A DNA stretch of 37,453 nt from an uncultured Lachnospiraceae bacterium (GCA_910588565.1 CAJUPF010000026.1:1-37453); one strand, 5' to 3'. Shown: positions 25,109 through 33,982, counted from the stretch's first letter. Translations and numbers: made by a program. The notes: generated by a model from the sequence alone, not told the origin.

Positions 25109-26974
25109 ATGAATAAAATGCAGTTTTTCATAAAATGGAACAGTCACGGTAAATGGAAGTGTTTGATGCTTTTTCTGGTGTTTGCTTTTGCAGGGACTGT
25201 GATATCAGGCGCTTTGTTTGTGAAACAGAATAATTCTGTGTTTTATCAAACTGTGGCAGAGCCTTCTATGGGGCTGGTATATCAGCAGGCAGATCATGTT
25301 TTAAGCATTTTTTCACTGGCGGGGATTATGATTACTGTTTGGGGGAGTTTTACATTACTGATATTTAAAGAACTTTCCATGGAAAAAACAGTTGCAATGT
25401 GCAAAATTTACGGGATGAAAGAGCGGGATCTGATTTATAAGGCATTTGTGGATTTGCTCTTTTATGGCATGGCAGCGGGAATTTTAGGCGGAGCGGGCGG
25501 TTATCAGTTGTTTCGGTATCTGGGAACTTATGTTTGTGAAGTAGATATCATAATTCGTTTTTTCTCACCTGATACAATCGGTATCGTATGTAAGGAATTT
25601 TTGATGTTATGCACGATAGCTTTTTTTGGAAGCCTTATTTCCGGAAGTTTTGTATATAGAAAGCCTGTTATGAACAGTTTGAATCAGAGAAAGGATAAGG
25701 CAGAGCGTACGTCATTTGGAAGAATTGTCCTGATTGGAGTTCTGGTTTTGGCAGCAGAAGCATGTTTGGTTTTTTTCGACAGTTTACAATATATATTAAT
25801 AATCGTTACGATTGCAGTGATAACGACGGCTCTTTTATATGCTGTTTTTCATCTTATTTTTTCAAAACGAATGAATGATCACAGAAAGAGAAAGGCATTA
25901 AAAAGTATGTGGGGGCTGAGTTTTCGGTTCTTAAGTTCCCACAGCAAAAAAGATGCCATATTAGCGTCCACGATATCGGTGGGGGCGATTTTAATATGCT
26001 TTGTAATGAATATAAAATTTAATTTCACTGGGATTATAACAGATTCCTACCGTGATAATATGGGATATTCCGCCGGAGTGCGGGTGTTGGAATGGAATGA
26101 AGTGGAGTTTGTCAAAGGTATATTGGATGGACATGGATACCAATATACCTTGTTGTATTCAAAGCTTATGCCCTATGGAGCGTTATATGGCATGGAAGGC
26201 GCTGAGGGCGAATTTTGGGCTGCGGTTGTTGGGACGCAGACCGATGGAAATATACATTTTTCATTACCAGAAGGAACATTTGCGGCAGAAAACTATTTTT
26301 CTGCCCATTTAAATATCAAAGAAGGCGATAGCTGTGAAGTTTTTGGTAAAAAAATGTCATGTGAACGGATTCTTTCAGAGGTGCAGGCGCTTTCTCTGGT
26401 CAGTTATAATGTGCTTGTCAATGAAAAGGACTGGAATTTTGGCCTGGATTCCTCCTGGAGTCCGGTGTTTCTGATGGATCTGAGTAAAAATCAGATAAAA
26501 GAGCTCAGGGAGGTTCTGGATTACGCGCCATGTGAAGTGGAGACGGCCTCTATGATTGCAGATGCCTTACAGGAACTGTTTTCAAAATATATTAGTGTGG
26601 TTATGATTGTGGGAAGTATGCTGGCGCTTGTGACAGCCACGTTTTTCTATTCTATGATCCGAAATGATCTAAGTACACGCAGAACAGAGACATTTCTGTA
26701 TCAGGTATACGGGGCGTCAGTGAGGAAGTCGAAACGGATTATTTACCAGGAATATATGATGATTGCAATGATAGCGTCATTTAGCGTAGTCTTGGTAATT
26801 ATGATATTTGGAGAGGCTTTTTTCCTGTTCTTTCTGCACAGGCATTATCCGGTTTCTGTTTTGGTAGTATTGGTTACGACTTTAATGGTTGCGGGATTTG
26901 TGATGTGCTGTTGTATTGCAGCGGGAAAAATGGATGCGAAAAACAGGAAGATAGAATTGATTCGGGATGAATGA
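25109..26974 (+). CDS. FtsX-type ABC transporter permease
   Basis: A 621-residue membrane protein with an N-terminal TM (about 17-37), a TM group at 65-190, two further TM segments near 205-250, a long extracytoplasmic region (about 310-485) and three C-terminal TM segments (about 490-515, 545-570, 580-605). This is the layout of FtsX/MacB-type permeases, often of the BceB/YxdM class acting in peptide-antibiotic resistance or lipoprotein and peptide handling rather than ordinary import. The ATG at 25109 is preferred over TTG at 25100, which sits too close to the AGGGAGG site. The ATPase gene follows 35 bases later. No two-component system is nearby, unlike typical Bce modules. Confidence 0.85.
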   Translation: MNKMQFFIKWNSHGKWKCLMLFLVFAFAGTVISGALFVKQNNSVFYQTVAEPSMGLVYQQADHVLSIFSLAGIMITVWGSFTLLIFKELSMEKTVAMCKIYGMKERDLIYKAFVDLLFYGMAAGILGGAGGYQLFRYLGTYVCEVDIIIRFFSPDTIGIVCKEFLMLCTIAFFGSLISGSFVYRKPVMNSLNQRKDKAERTSFGRIVLIGVLVLAAEACLVFFDSLQYILIIVTIAVITTALLYAVFHLIFSKRMNDHRKRKALKSMWGLSFRFLSSHSKKDAILASTISVGAILICFVMNIKFNFTGIITDSYRDNMGYSAGVRVLEWNEVEFVKGILDGHGYQYTLLYSKLMPYGALYGMEGAEGEFWAAVVGTQTDGNIHFSLPEGTFAAENYFSAHLNIKEGDSCEVFGKKMSCERILSEVQALSLVSYNVLVNEKDWNFGLDSSWSPVFLMDLSKNQIKELREVLDYAPCEVETASMIADALQELFSKYISVVMIVGSMLALVTATFFYSMIRNDLSTRRTETFLYQVYGASVRKSKRIIYQEYMMIAMIASFSVVLVIMIFGEAFFLFFLHRHYPVSVLVVLVTTLMVAGFVMCCCIAAGKMDAKNRKIELIRDE

Positions 26975-27009
26975 TGTTTAAATCAGGAGAATATGGGGAG
27001 GAAAGGAAT

Positions 27010-27666
27010 ATGATGAAAGCGGAACATATTTCTAAATCAATAGACAATGAAAAAAAGAGAGTTGCGATTCTGACCGACATTTCTTTTTCTGTTGGACAGG
27101 GGGAGATTGCGGCGATCGTGGGGAAAAGCGGATGCGGAAAAAGTACGCTGCTTTCTGTTATGGCCGGACTTGACAGGCCGGATGCGGGAACCGTTTTCTT
27201 ACAGGGAGAAAATTTTTACAGACTCAAGAAACCGGAACAGGAGAAATTCAGAAATGAAAATGTCGGGATTGTATTTCAGAATTATCATCTGATTCCGGAG
27301 CTTTCCTGCGAAGAGAATATTCGGATGCCGCTTGTATTTTCTCAGAAGAAGATCGGAGATGACAGAGTGGAGGCGCTGTTAAAAACGGTAGGGTTACAGC
27401 ATAAGACGAAGCTTTTTCCAAAGCAGTTGTCAGGCGGGGAACAGCAGAGAACGGCCATTGCCAGGGCTTTGGTAAACCAGCCGTCTGTTTTATTTGCGGA
27501 TGAACCGACCGGGGCATTGGATTCCAAGACCGGGGACAGTGTTGTGAAGTTTTTGATTAGTTGCGCACATCAGTTAAATATGACGATTTTAATGGTAACA
27601 CATGATATGGACATTGCGAACCAGTGTGACAGGATTATTTGCATGAAAGACGGGAAAGTGGAATGA
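27010..27666 (+). CDS. ABC transporter ATP-binding protein (LolD/MacB class)
   Basis: A 218-residue ATPase that powers the preceding permease. Walker A is GKSGCGKST (38-46), the Q-loop Gln is at 90, the signature LSGGEQQR at 140-147, Walker B VLFADEPTG at 160-168, and the H-loop VTHD near 194-197. The TGALD after Walker B is typical of the MacB/LolD/BceA group. The ATG at 27010 follows GGGGAGGAAAGG; an ATG at 26971 overlaps the permease end and lacks a binding site. It ends 24 bases before the Rpn-like gene. Confidence 0.95.
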   Translation: MMKAEHISKSIDNEKKRVAILTDISFSVGQGEIAAIVGKSGCGKSTLLSVMAGLDRPDAGTVFLQGENFYRLKKPEQEKFRNENVGIVFQNYHLIPELSCEENIRMPLVFSQKKIGDDRVEALLKTVGLQHKTKLFPKQLSGGEQQRTAIARALVNQPSVLFADEPTGALDSKTGDSVVKFLISCAHQLNMTILMVTHDMDIANQCDRIICMKDGKVE

Positions 27667-27690
27667 GAATGCCATGCAAAGGAGATTACT

Positions 27691-28536
27691 ATGAGTGATA
27701 AAAAAGTGCAGTGGCATCCGGGTTTTGTGGCGGCTATGATCCTGGAGCTTGCAGAGAGCAGGGATGGACTGATCTTTGAGAAAGAATATAACTTAAACAC
27801 AAAACCGTTGGAGATTGACCTGCTGGTGATTAAAAAAGAGACATCCGTGCAAGTTGATAATGAAATCGGAGCATTTTTCAGAGGACATAACATTATGGAG
27901 TACAAGTCCCCGGAGGATCATCTGAACATTGACTCCTTTTACAAGGCACTGGCATATGCGAGCCTTTACAAATCCTATGGCAGGACGGTAGATGAGATAA
28001 AGGCGGATGACATCACGATATCTTTGTTCAGGGAGGCTAAACCGGAGGGCTTATTCCGGTACTTTGCGCAGCATGGGTACCTGGTGTCCAACCATTGTAG
28101 AGGAATCTATTTGCTTGAAGGAACTGTTATCTTCCCAACCCAGATCGTTGTTACAGGCGAGTTGGATAAGGCGGAGCATGTCTGGCTTGGAGCCTTATCA
28201 GAAAAACTTAGGAAACAGGATCTGAGGGGATTGCTGGAAAAGATACAGCAGTTATCGGAACAAGCTGAACGGGAGCTGGCAGACTCAGTCCTTGAGGTCA
28301 GCATAGGGGCAAACAGACAGGCATTGGAAGAATTGAAAGGAGATGCAAATATGTGTCAGGCATTAATGGAAATAATGGAGCCTCAGCTTTTATTAAGAGA
28401 GAAAGCGGGCTTACAAAAGGGAATCCAGGGAGCTGTAGAAATGTTACGGAAGCTAGGGCATGAAGATCAGGAAATTAAAGCAACCATTATGGAAGAATAC
28501 GGACTTTCTGCCAAGGAAGCAGATGGATATTTTTAG
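27691..28536 (+). CDS. Rpn/PD-(D/E)XK nuclease-family protein
   Basis: A 281-residue protein of the Rpn (YhgA-like) type, very common in Lachnospiraceae and sometimes mislabelled as 3-isopropylmalate dehydrogenase. The nuclease core has EID (41-43) followed by EYK (70-72), fitting the D...(D/E)xK catalytic pattern, then KSPEDHLNIDSFYKALAYASLY typical of the group. The C-terminal helical region (LREKAGLQKGIQGAVEMLRKLG) ends with a short module, MEEYGLSAKEADGYF. AAAGGAGATT precedes the ATG. Enterobacterial Rpn proteins promote RecA-independent DNA transfer; what this one does is unknown. It is possibly cotranscribed with the ABC genes but is probably an independent accessory gene. Confidence 0.82.
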   Translation: MSDKKVQWHPGFVAAMILELAESRDGLIFEKEYNLNTKPLEIDLLVIKKETSVQVDNEIGAFFRGHNIMEYKSPEDHLNIDSFYKALAYASLYKSYGRTVDEIKADDITISLFREAKPEGLFRYFAQHGYLVSNHCRGIYLLEGTVIFPTQIVVTGELDKAEHVWLGALSEKLRKQDLRGLLEKIQQLSEQAERELADSVLEVSIGANRQALEELKGDANMCQALMEIMEPQLLLREKAGLQKGIQGAVEMLRKLGHEDQEIKATIMEEYGLSAKEADGYF

Positions 28537-28575
28537 CGTATTATTTACGATGGCAGACATACCGCATACAAAAAC

Positions 28576-28628
28576 AGGGGATGTCAGGAAATGCGGACAT
28601 CTAATTTGACGATTTCCCGACAACCCCT
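28576..28628. repeat. Imperfect 17-bp inverted repeat between convergent genes
   Basis: Bases 28576-28592 pair with 28612-28628 at 14 of 17 positions around a 19-base loop. Both ends start AGGGG when read inward, with TGTC(A/G)GGAAAT further in, which looks like the two ends of a very small mobile element, although neither side has been shown to be duplicated. It could equally act as a terminator for the convergent Rpn and glycerol transcripts, but T-runs are absent. Confidence 0.5.
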
Positions 28629-28636
28629 AAAAGTAA

Positions 28637-29002
28637 CTAACCCCGCGCTACATCTTTCGTAGCCACAATATTCACTCCGGTTCCGGCGGCATCCGCCAGA
28701 ATTACATCCCCGATTTTCACCGGGGCTTCTATTTTCACATCTGCAATACTTGCCATAATATCCATAATCTTCTCTTTTGGAATATCCTGTTCTGTTTTTA
28801 CCGATACCATAGCAATCTCACCGCCCAGAACCCGCACCGTACTGGTTACAGTACGGGTAGGATGCGTTACCTCTTTTCTGGCATAGACGTCTCCGCGTTT
28901 GCAGGTATTGCCGGATACGCTTTTTACTTCTCCATTATCTAATGCAACCTTGAGCGTACATCCCAGCGGACAGCCAATACAGGTAAGATTTCTGATTTCC
29001 AT
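28637..29002 (-). CDS. DUF1667 domain protein of the glycerol-3-phosphate oxidation operon
   Basis: A 121-residue protein with an N-terminal cysteine cluster CIGCPLGC and a further Cys in NTCKRGD, suited to binding an iron-sulfur centre or metal. It matches DUF1667, usually encoded after the two FAD proteins of Firmicute anaerobic glycerol-3-phosphate oxidation. By analogy with GlpC it may pass electrons onward, though it is much smaller than GlpC. It starts 2 bases after the neighbouring oxidoreductase ends and is the last gene of the operon. Confidence 0.88.
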   Translation of the reverse strand: MEIRNLTCIGCPLGCTLKVALDNGEVKSVSGNTCKRGDVYARKEVTHPTRTVTSTVRVLGGEIAMVSVKTEQDIPKEKIMDIMASIADVKIEAPVKIGDVILADAAGTGVNIVATKDVARG

Positions 29003-29004
29003 CG

Positions 29005-30279
29005 TTATGCCTCCTCTATTTGAATCGTAATCGAATTTAGATGCCCAAAATGTTCCAATTCCGATTTTTTCAGCTTAATTTCTTCCATTTCCCCAGGCGC
29101 CATAATCTGCTTTTTCCGGTGAAGTATCTGTTTGTCATTGAAATAAACCGCCAGATAACAGTTTTTATAAACTGCGCCGACACGGAAACGGACGGTCAGC
29201 TCTTCGTCCATCCGATCGATCGTAAGCTCCTTTGGCACCGTATACCGAACGCCGCCGGTAGGAAGAATGGAAACAGAATTTCCAGGTTTGCCCAGACTGC
29301 AGCCGGATTGAATATACTTTGCCGCGTTTTTTCCGGCTGCAGCCGCTTCTTCAGATACATAATCCACCAGATCATGCACATGAAGCACATTTCCGCAGGC
29401 AAAAATACCCTCCGCGCTGGTTTCTAAGGATTCGTTGACCGAAGGCCCGTTGGTAACCGGTTCTATCTGCAGGCCGATACTGCGGGAAATTTCATTTTCA
29501 GGAATCAGGCCGCAGGAGAGAAGCAGCGTATCACAGCTGTATTCTTCCTCTGTGCCGGGAATTGGTTTTCCATGGCTGTCTACTTTGGCCAGTGTAATGC
29601 CCTCCACCCGTTCTTTTCCATGGATTGCAACGACAGTATGGCTCAGTTTCAGCGGAATGCCAAAATCATCCAGACACTGTACAATATTTCGTTTCAGCCC
29701 GCCGGAAAATGGCATAAGCTCGGCAACGACTTTAACCTTAGCGCCTTCTAATGTCATTCTGCGCGCCATAATCAGCCCGATATCCCCGGAGCCTAAAATA
29801 ACGACTTCTTTTCCCGGCATAAACCCTTCAATATTCACAAGCCGCTGTGCAGTCCCGGCGGAATAGATGCCTGCCGGACGGAAGCCTGGAATATTCAGTG
29901 CGCCTCTCGGGCGTTCCCGGCAGCCCATGGCAAGTATGATTGCCCTGGCCTGGATATGGAACAGCCCGTCCGTGCGGTTGATTGCAGTCAGGACTTTATC
30001 GGCGGAGACGTCTAGTACCATGGTATTTAATTTGTACTCGATCTGCAGATCACAGACCTGATCGATATAACGTTTCGCGTATTCCGGCCCGGTCAGCTCT
30101 TCTTGAAAGGTATGGAGCCCAAAGCCATTGTGGATACACTGGTTTAATATGCCGCCCAGCTGATTGTCGCGTTCTAAAATTAAAATGCTGTCAATGCCGT
30201 TTCGTTTTGCGGAGGCAGCTGCCGCAAGCCCGGCAGGGCCGCCGCCGATAATTACAATATCATAAGTGAATGTATTCAT
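29005..30279 (-). CDS. FAD/NAD(P)-dependent oxidoreductase, GlpB-like partner
   Basis: A 424-residue flavoprotein with the N-terminal FAD-binding IIGGGPAGLAAA, a second nucleotide-binding VVILGSGDIGLIMARR near 165-180, the CRERPRGA segment and a C-terminal FACGNVLHVHDLVDYVSEEA block. It resembles the pyridine nucleotide-disulfide-type proteins found with GlpA homologues in anaerobic glycerol operons, probably completing electron transfer from glycerol-3-phosphate. It overlaps the GlpA-like gene by 4 bases. The exact electron acceptor cannot be read from the sequence. Confidence 0.88.
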   Translation of the reverse strand: MNTFTYDIVIIGGGPAGLAAAASAKRNGIDSILILERDNQLGGILNQCIHNGFGLHTFQEELTGPEYAKRYIDQVCDLQIEYKLNTMVLDVSADKVLTAINRTDGLFHIQARAIILAMGCRERPRGALNIPGFRPAGIYSAGTAQRLVNIEGFMPGKEVVILGSGDIGLIMARRMTLEGAKVKVVAELMPFSGGLKRNIVQCLDDFGIPLKLSHTVVAIHGKERVEGITLAKVDSHGKPIPGTEEEYSCDTLLLSCGLIPENEISRSIGLQIEPVTNGPSVNESLETSAEGIFACGNVLHVHDLVDYVSEEAAAAGKNAAKYIQSGCSLGKPGNSVSILPTGGVRYTVPKELTIDRMDEELTVRFRVGAVYKNCYLAVYFNDKQILHRKKQIMAPGEMEEIKLKKSELEHFGHLNSITIQIEEA

Positions 30280-31730
30280 GCTTCTTCTGCCTCCCCAACG
30301 CTTTTTTTCGTATATCCAACGACAAATTTAGAGTTGCCGCCGCTTTTTGTAATTTCAAACATAGAAAGATGTAATTCCCTGGAAAGGATCTCCATGACCT
30401 TTGGCGAGCAGAAACCAGCCTGGCATCTGCCCATTCCGGCTCTTGTCCGGCGTTTGACGCCGTCTAAGGATTTGGCGCCTAAGGGACGGTGGATGGCGTC
30501 TAGGATTTCCCCCTCCGTAATCATTTCACAGCGGCAGATCATATTTCCATAAGCCGGCTGTTCTTTGACCAGCGCGGCATAGTCTTCCTCAGAGAGCGTT
30601 TTTGGGTCCAGAATACCCGTTCTGCTTCCGTTAAAATTCGTATTTTTGGCGGGAGAAAGCAGGCCGCATACAATCTCTGCGATACGGATACCGATTGCGG
30701 GCGCGCTGCTTAAGCCAGGAGATTCAATGCCAGCGGCGTCAATAAAGCCAGGGGCGTCCGAAGCTTCCTGAATGATAAATTCCCGTGCGTCCTCATGTGC
30801 GCGGCTGCCGGAAAACGAAGTAATCACCTGCCGCAATGGTATAGACGGCACGTATCTGGCGGCAGCTTCACATACATGAGACAGGCCGTCAGCGGATGTG
30901 GCAGTGGAGGATTTTTCTTCCACATATTCGGAAGTAGGCCCGATTAACAGATTGCCATGAACCGTAGGCGTGACAAGGATGCCTTTTCCAGCTTTGGTCG
31001 GAAGCTGGAAAATGGTCTTTTCCACCAGGGTTCCGGCCGTTTTGTCCAGAAGGCAGTATTCGCCGCGGCAGGGTTTGATATGGATTTTTTCTGCACTTAC
31101 CATGTTATGGAATTTATCTGCATAGACTCCGGCGGCGTTGACGACGCATCGTGTCTGGATGGTTCCCTGCGAGGTCAAGAGCGTATACCCGTGTTCGGCT
31201 TTTGCAATCTCTGTGACTTCTGTATTAAATTTAAATTCCACGCCGTTTTGCGCGGCATTTTCCGCCAGGGCAATATTCATGCCAAAGGGACAGACGATAC
31301 CGCCGGTAGGAGCGTAAACGGCTGCAATTGCTTCATCTGTAAGATTCGGTTCCATTGCATGGAGTTCTTCTTTATCTAAAATACGGATATCCGGAATCTG
31401 GTTCGTTACGCCCTGCTGGTACAGTTCTTCCAGGCGGGGAAGATCCTCTGTGGAAAAACAGAGAATCAGAGAACCGTTTCTTTTGAATGGAAAATCCAGT
31501 TCTTTTGAGAGCGGCTCCATCAGCTTGTTTCCGCGGATATTCATTTCCGCTTTTAATGTGCCCGGTTTACAGTCAATGCCGGAATGCACAATCGCGCTGT
31601 TTGCTTTGGAAGTTCCGCAGCAGACGTCTTCTTCTTTTTCTATCACGCATAGTTTCAGATTGTAACGGGATAATTCCCTTGCGCTGGCGCTTCCGGTGAC
31701 TCCGGCGCCAATAATCACTACATCATACAT
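30276..31730 (-). CDS. Glycerol-3-phosphate dehydrogenase-like FAD protein (GlpA type) with BFD Fe-S domain
   Basis: A 484-residue flavoenzyme. The N-terminus has the dinucleotide-binding VVIIGAGVTGSASARELSRY, and the body matches the DAO/GlpA family (for example CCGTSKANSAIVHSG). The C-terminal BFD-like [2Fe-2S] domain has CRC and, about 38 residues later, CQAGFC. The expected reaction is oxidation of glycerol-3-phosphate to dihydroxyacetone phosphate. It lies 13 bases downstream of glpK and overlaps the next oxidoreductase by 4 bases, so the operon is tightly coupled. A GlpA role is strongly supported by context; some homologues act on other hydroxy acids. Confidence 0.9.
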   Translation of the reverse strand: MYDVVIIGAGVTGSASARELSRYNLKLCVIEKEEDVCCGTSKANSAIVHSGIDCKPGTLKAEMNIRGNKLMEPLSKELDFPFKRNGSLILCFSTEDLPRLEELYQQGVTNQIPDIRILDKEELHAMEPNLTDEAIAAVYAPTGGIVCPFGMNIALAENAAQNGVEFKFNTEVTEIAKAEHGYTLLTSQGTIQTRCVVNAAGVYADKFHNMVSAEKIHIKPCRGEYCLLDKTAGTLVEKTIFQLPTKAGKGILVTPTVHGNLLIGPTSEYVEEKSSTATSADGLSHVCEAAARYVPSIPLRQVITSFSGSRAHEDAREFIIQEASDAPGFIDAAGIESPGLSSAPAIGIRIAEIVCGLLSPAKNTNFNGSRTGILDPKTLSEEDYAALVKEQPAYGNMICRCEMITEGEILDAIHRPLGAKSLDGVKRRTRAGMGRCQAGFCSPKVMEILSRELHLSMFEITKSGGNSKFVVGYTKKSVGEAEEA

Positions 31731-31743
31731 ATGAACATTCTCC

Positions 31744-33240
31744 TTACTCTTCCTTTGCCCAGTGAAATGAATAGGTAACTGCTTTTTTCCACAGTTTCAC
31801 CTTGGATAAACGCATTTCTTCCGGAATTTCCGGTGTAAAAATACGGTCGGGCTCCCAGTTTTTAATTACCTCTGATTTATCCGCCCAGTAGCCCACGGCA
31901 AGTCCTGCCAGATATGCGGCTCCCATAGCGGTAGTCTCCACACAGACCGGACGGTTGACCGGAGCCCCGCTGATATCGGACTGCATCTGCAGCAGCAGGT
32001 TATTGGCGCTTGCGCCGCCGTCGACTTTCAGGGAAGAAAGCGAAATGCCGGAATCGGCTTTCATGGCTTCTAATACATCGTTTACCTGAAATGCAATGGA
32101 TTCAAGCGTCGCCCGGATAATATGGTATTTGTTGACGCCTCTGGTCAGCCCGACGATGCTTCCTCTGGCGTACTGATCCCAGTAAGGGGCGCCAAGCCCG
32201 GTAAAGGCAGGCACGACAAAGCAGCCGTTGGTATCGTTTACTTTTCTCGCCATATATTCGGAATCCTGGGATGAATCAATAAAACGCATCTCGTCCCGAA
32301 GCCACTGGATCGACGCTCCGGCGATAAAAATCGATCCCTCCAGGGCATAGTTGACTTTGCCGTCAAGTCCCCAGGCAATGGTAGTGACCAGCCCGTTTTT
32401 GGAAAAAACAGGTTTTTCACCAGTATTCATCAGCAGAAAACATCCGGTGCCGTATGTATTTTTCGCTTCTCCGGCTTCAAAACAGGTCTGTCCGAACAGC
32501 GCTGCCTGCTGATCCCCCGCCGCGCCGCCGATTGGAATCGGGCCGCCAAAGAAAATCGGGTTTGCTTCGCCGTAAATCTGGCTGGAAGGCTTTGGCGCCG
32601 GAAGCATGGACTTTGGAATCCCAAGCTCTAAGAGAATCTCATCATCCCAGTCTAACGTTGTGATATTAAACAGCATGGTTCTTGAAGCATTGGAGTAATC
32701 GGTAATATGTACCGCTCCCTGCGTCAGCTTCCAGATTAGCCAGGTTTCTACGGTTCCAAAGAGAAGATCGCCGTGTTCTGCTTTTTCCCTGGCGCCTTCT
32801 ACGTTGTCCAGAATCCATTTGATTTTGGTTGCTGAAAAATAGGCGTCAATGACCAGCCCGGTCTTCTGGCGGTAAATTTCAGTCAGTCCTTTTGCTTTTA
32901 ACGAGTCGCAGTATTCGGAAGTCCTGCGGCACTGCCAGACGATCGCATTGTAAATGGGAGCGCCCGTATGCTTATCCCATACAATCGCAGTCTCGCGCTG
33001 GTTTGTAATACCGATTGCGGCGATATCCGCAGCGGTAGCTTTGATATTTGCCATAGCAGTCTGGGCGACTTCCAGCTGTGTGGACCAGATTTCATCCGCA
33101 TCATGTTCTACCCAGCCAGGCTGCGGGAAAATCTGTGTAAATTCTTTCTGTGCAACGCTGCACATTTCACCTTTCTCATTGAACAGAATACAGCGGTTGC
33201 TGGTAGTTCCGGCATCCAGTGCCATAATGTACTTTGCCAT
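31744..33240 (-). CDS. glpK: Glycerol kinase
   Basis: A 498-residue FGGY-family kinase that phosphorylates glycerol to glycerol-3-phosphate, the entry step for the following dehydrogenase genes. It has the N-terminal LDAGTTSNRC, HDADEIW, ITNQRETAIVWDK, DYSNASRTMLFN and GGAAGDQQAALFGQ. The loop where enterococcal-type kinases carry the histidine phosphorylated by HPr reads SSQIYG here, so that activating His seems to be absent. AAGGGAGG precedes the ATG. It is the first gene of the operon, with a promoter at 33322-33350. No glycerol facilitator gene is present. Confidence 0.97.
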   Translation of the reverse strand: MAKYIMALDAGTTSNRCILFNEKGEMCSVAQKEFTQIFPQPGWVEHDADEIWSTQLEVAQTAMANIKATAADIAAIGITNQRETAIVWDKHTGAPIYNAIVWQCRRTSEYCDSLKAKGLTEIYRQKTGLVIDAYFSATKIKWILDNVEGAREKAEHGDLLFGTVETWLIWKLTQGAVHITDYSNASRTMLFNITTLDWDDEILLELGIPKSMLPAPKPSSQIYGEANPIFFGGPIPIGGAAGDQQAALFGQTCFEAGEAKNTYGTGCFLLMNTGEKPVFSKNGLVTTIAWGLDGKVNYALEGSIFIAGASIQWLRDEMRFIDSSQDSEYMARKVNDTNGCFVVPAFTGLGAPYWDQYARGSIVGLTRGVNKYHIIRATLESIAFQVNDVLEAMKADSGISLSSLKVDGGASANNLLLQMQSDISGAPVNRPVCVETTAMGAAYLAGLAVGYWADKSEVIKNWEPDRIFTPEIPEEMRLSKVKLWKKAVTYSFHWAKEE

Positions 33241-33276
33241 AGTAAAATCCTCCCTTTGTTCGTTTTGGTATGGTCA

Positions 33277-33291
33277 GCGCATGAAATGCGC
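33277..33291. promoter_or_regulatory. Perfect palindrome in the glpK leader
   Basis: GCGCATGAAATGCGC is a 6-bp perfect inverted repeat with a 3-base centre, between the promoter and the glpK start. It could be an operator for a glycerol-responsive repressor or a leader hairpin. No regulator gene is nearby. Confidence 0.4.
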
Positions 33292-33321
33292 AGATTTGCC
33301 TGAACGGTTCCCCTGCTTTCC

Positions 33322-33350
33322 AATATACAGAAAATTGGGTGGAAGATCAA
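33322..33350 (-). promoter_or_regulatory. Predicted sigma-A promoter for the glycerol operon
   Basis: On the minus strand TTGATC (33345-33350) and TATATT (33322-33327) are 17 bases apart, about 80 bases before glpK. The leader between them carries the palindrome at 33277-33291. Confidence 0.6.
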
Positions 33351-33464
33351 GTTATGAGAAAGGGTAATATACGAAAAAAAAGCGGAAAAAAGTAAAAAAG
33401 ACGCAATATCGAAGCAAATGTTCAATGGAAGAAAGTGGGTGTGAAGGATAAGAAAACAGGACTG

Positions 33465-33510
33465 AAAAAGAGAATGGATTTGATGACGGTTGCAAATCCA
33501 TTCTCTTTTT
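33465..33510. terminator. Bidirectional terminator downstream of rpsT
   Basis: An A-flanked stem starting GAGAATGGATTTG (33470-33482) pairs perfectly with its complement ending at 33505, around a loop of about 10 bases. T-runs occur on the outgoing side of both strands. On the minus strand it ends the rpsT transcript. Confidence 0.88.
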
Positions 33511-33524
33511 TATAAAAATTATAA

Positions 33525-33788
33525 TTAAGCGATATCGTTTACGAGCTTAGTTAAACGGGAAACTTTTCTTGCCGCGTTATTTTTGTGGTAAACGCCTTTC
33601 TGCGCTGCTTTGGAAATTGTGGAAATAGCGGAAGTCAACGCTGTTTTTGCTTCCTCTTTGTTATTTGCTGCAGCGGCAGCTTCTACCTTTTTGATGGATG
33701 TTTTCACTGCAGATCTAATGGATTTATTTCTGGCAGTCCTTGTTGCTGTAACAAGAATTCTCTTCTTAGCAGATTTAATGTTAGCCAA
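33525..33788 (-). CDS. rpsT: 30S ribosomal protein S20
   Basis: An 87-residue primary 16S rRNA-binding protein of the small subunit. The sequence begins MANIKSAKKRIL, is rich in Lys, Ala and Arg, and ends VSRLTKLVNDIA, typical of S20. The start is read as TTG at 33788: the strong AGGAGGTG then lies 6 bases upstream, and the protein begins at the conserved ANIKSAKKR. A GTG at 33797 is inside that binding site and would add MPG. It is divergent from gpr, the same order as in Bacillus subtilis. A GATCGGA/TCCGATC inverted repeat (33839-33845 and 33861-33867) lies in its upstream region near a possible -10 at 33825-33830. Confidence 0.96.
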   Translation of the reverse strand: MANIKSAKKRILVTATRTARNKSIRSAVKTSIKKVEAAAAANNKEEAKTALTSAISTISKAAQKGVYHKNNAARKVSRLTKLVNDIA

Positions 33789-33982
33789 TCCGGGCACCTC
33801 CTAATCGTATATAAAAATAGAATCGTTATAATAACTGTGATCGGAGCCGGACACGGACGTTCCGATCCACACATGCAAATATTATTTTATGACAGGGAGG
33901 TTGATATGTCAATACATATTTTTCTGTATTTCGCAAAAAATAGTGGAAGATAAAAGTGATTATGTACAAAGGTGGTGCCGGA

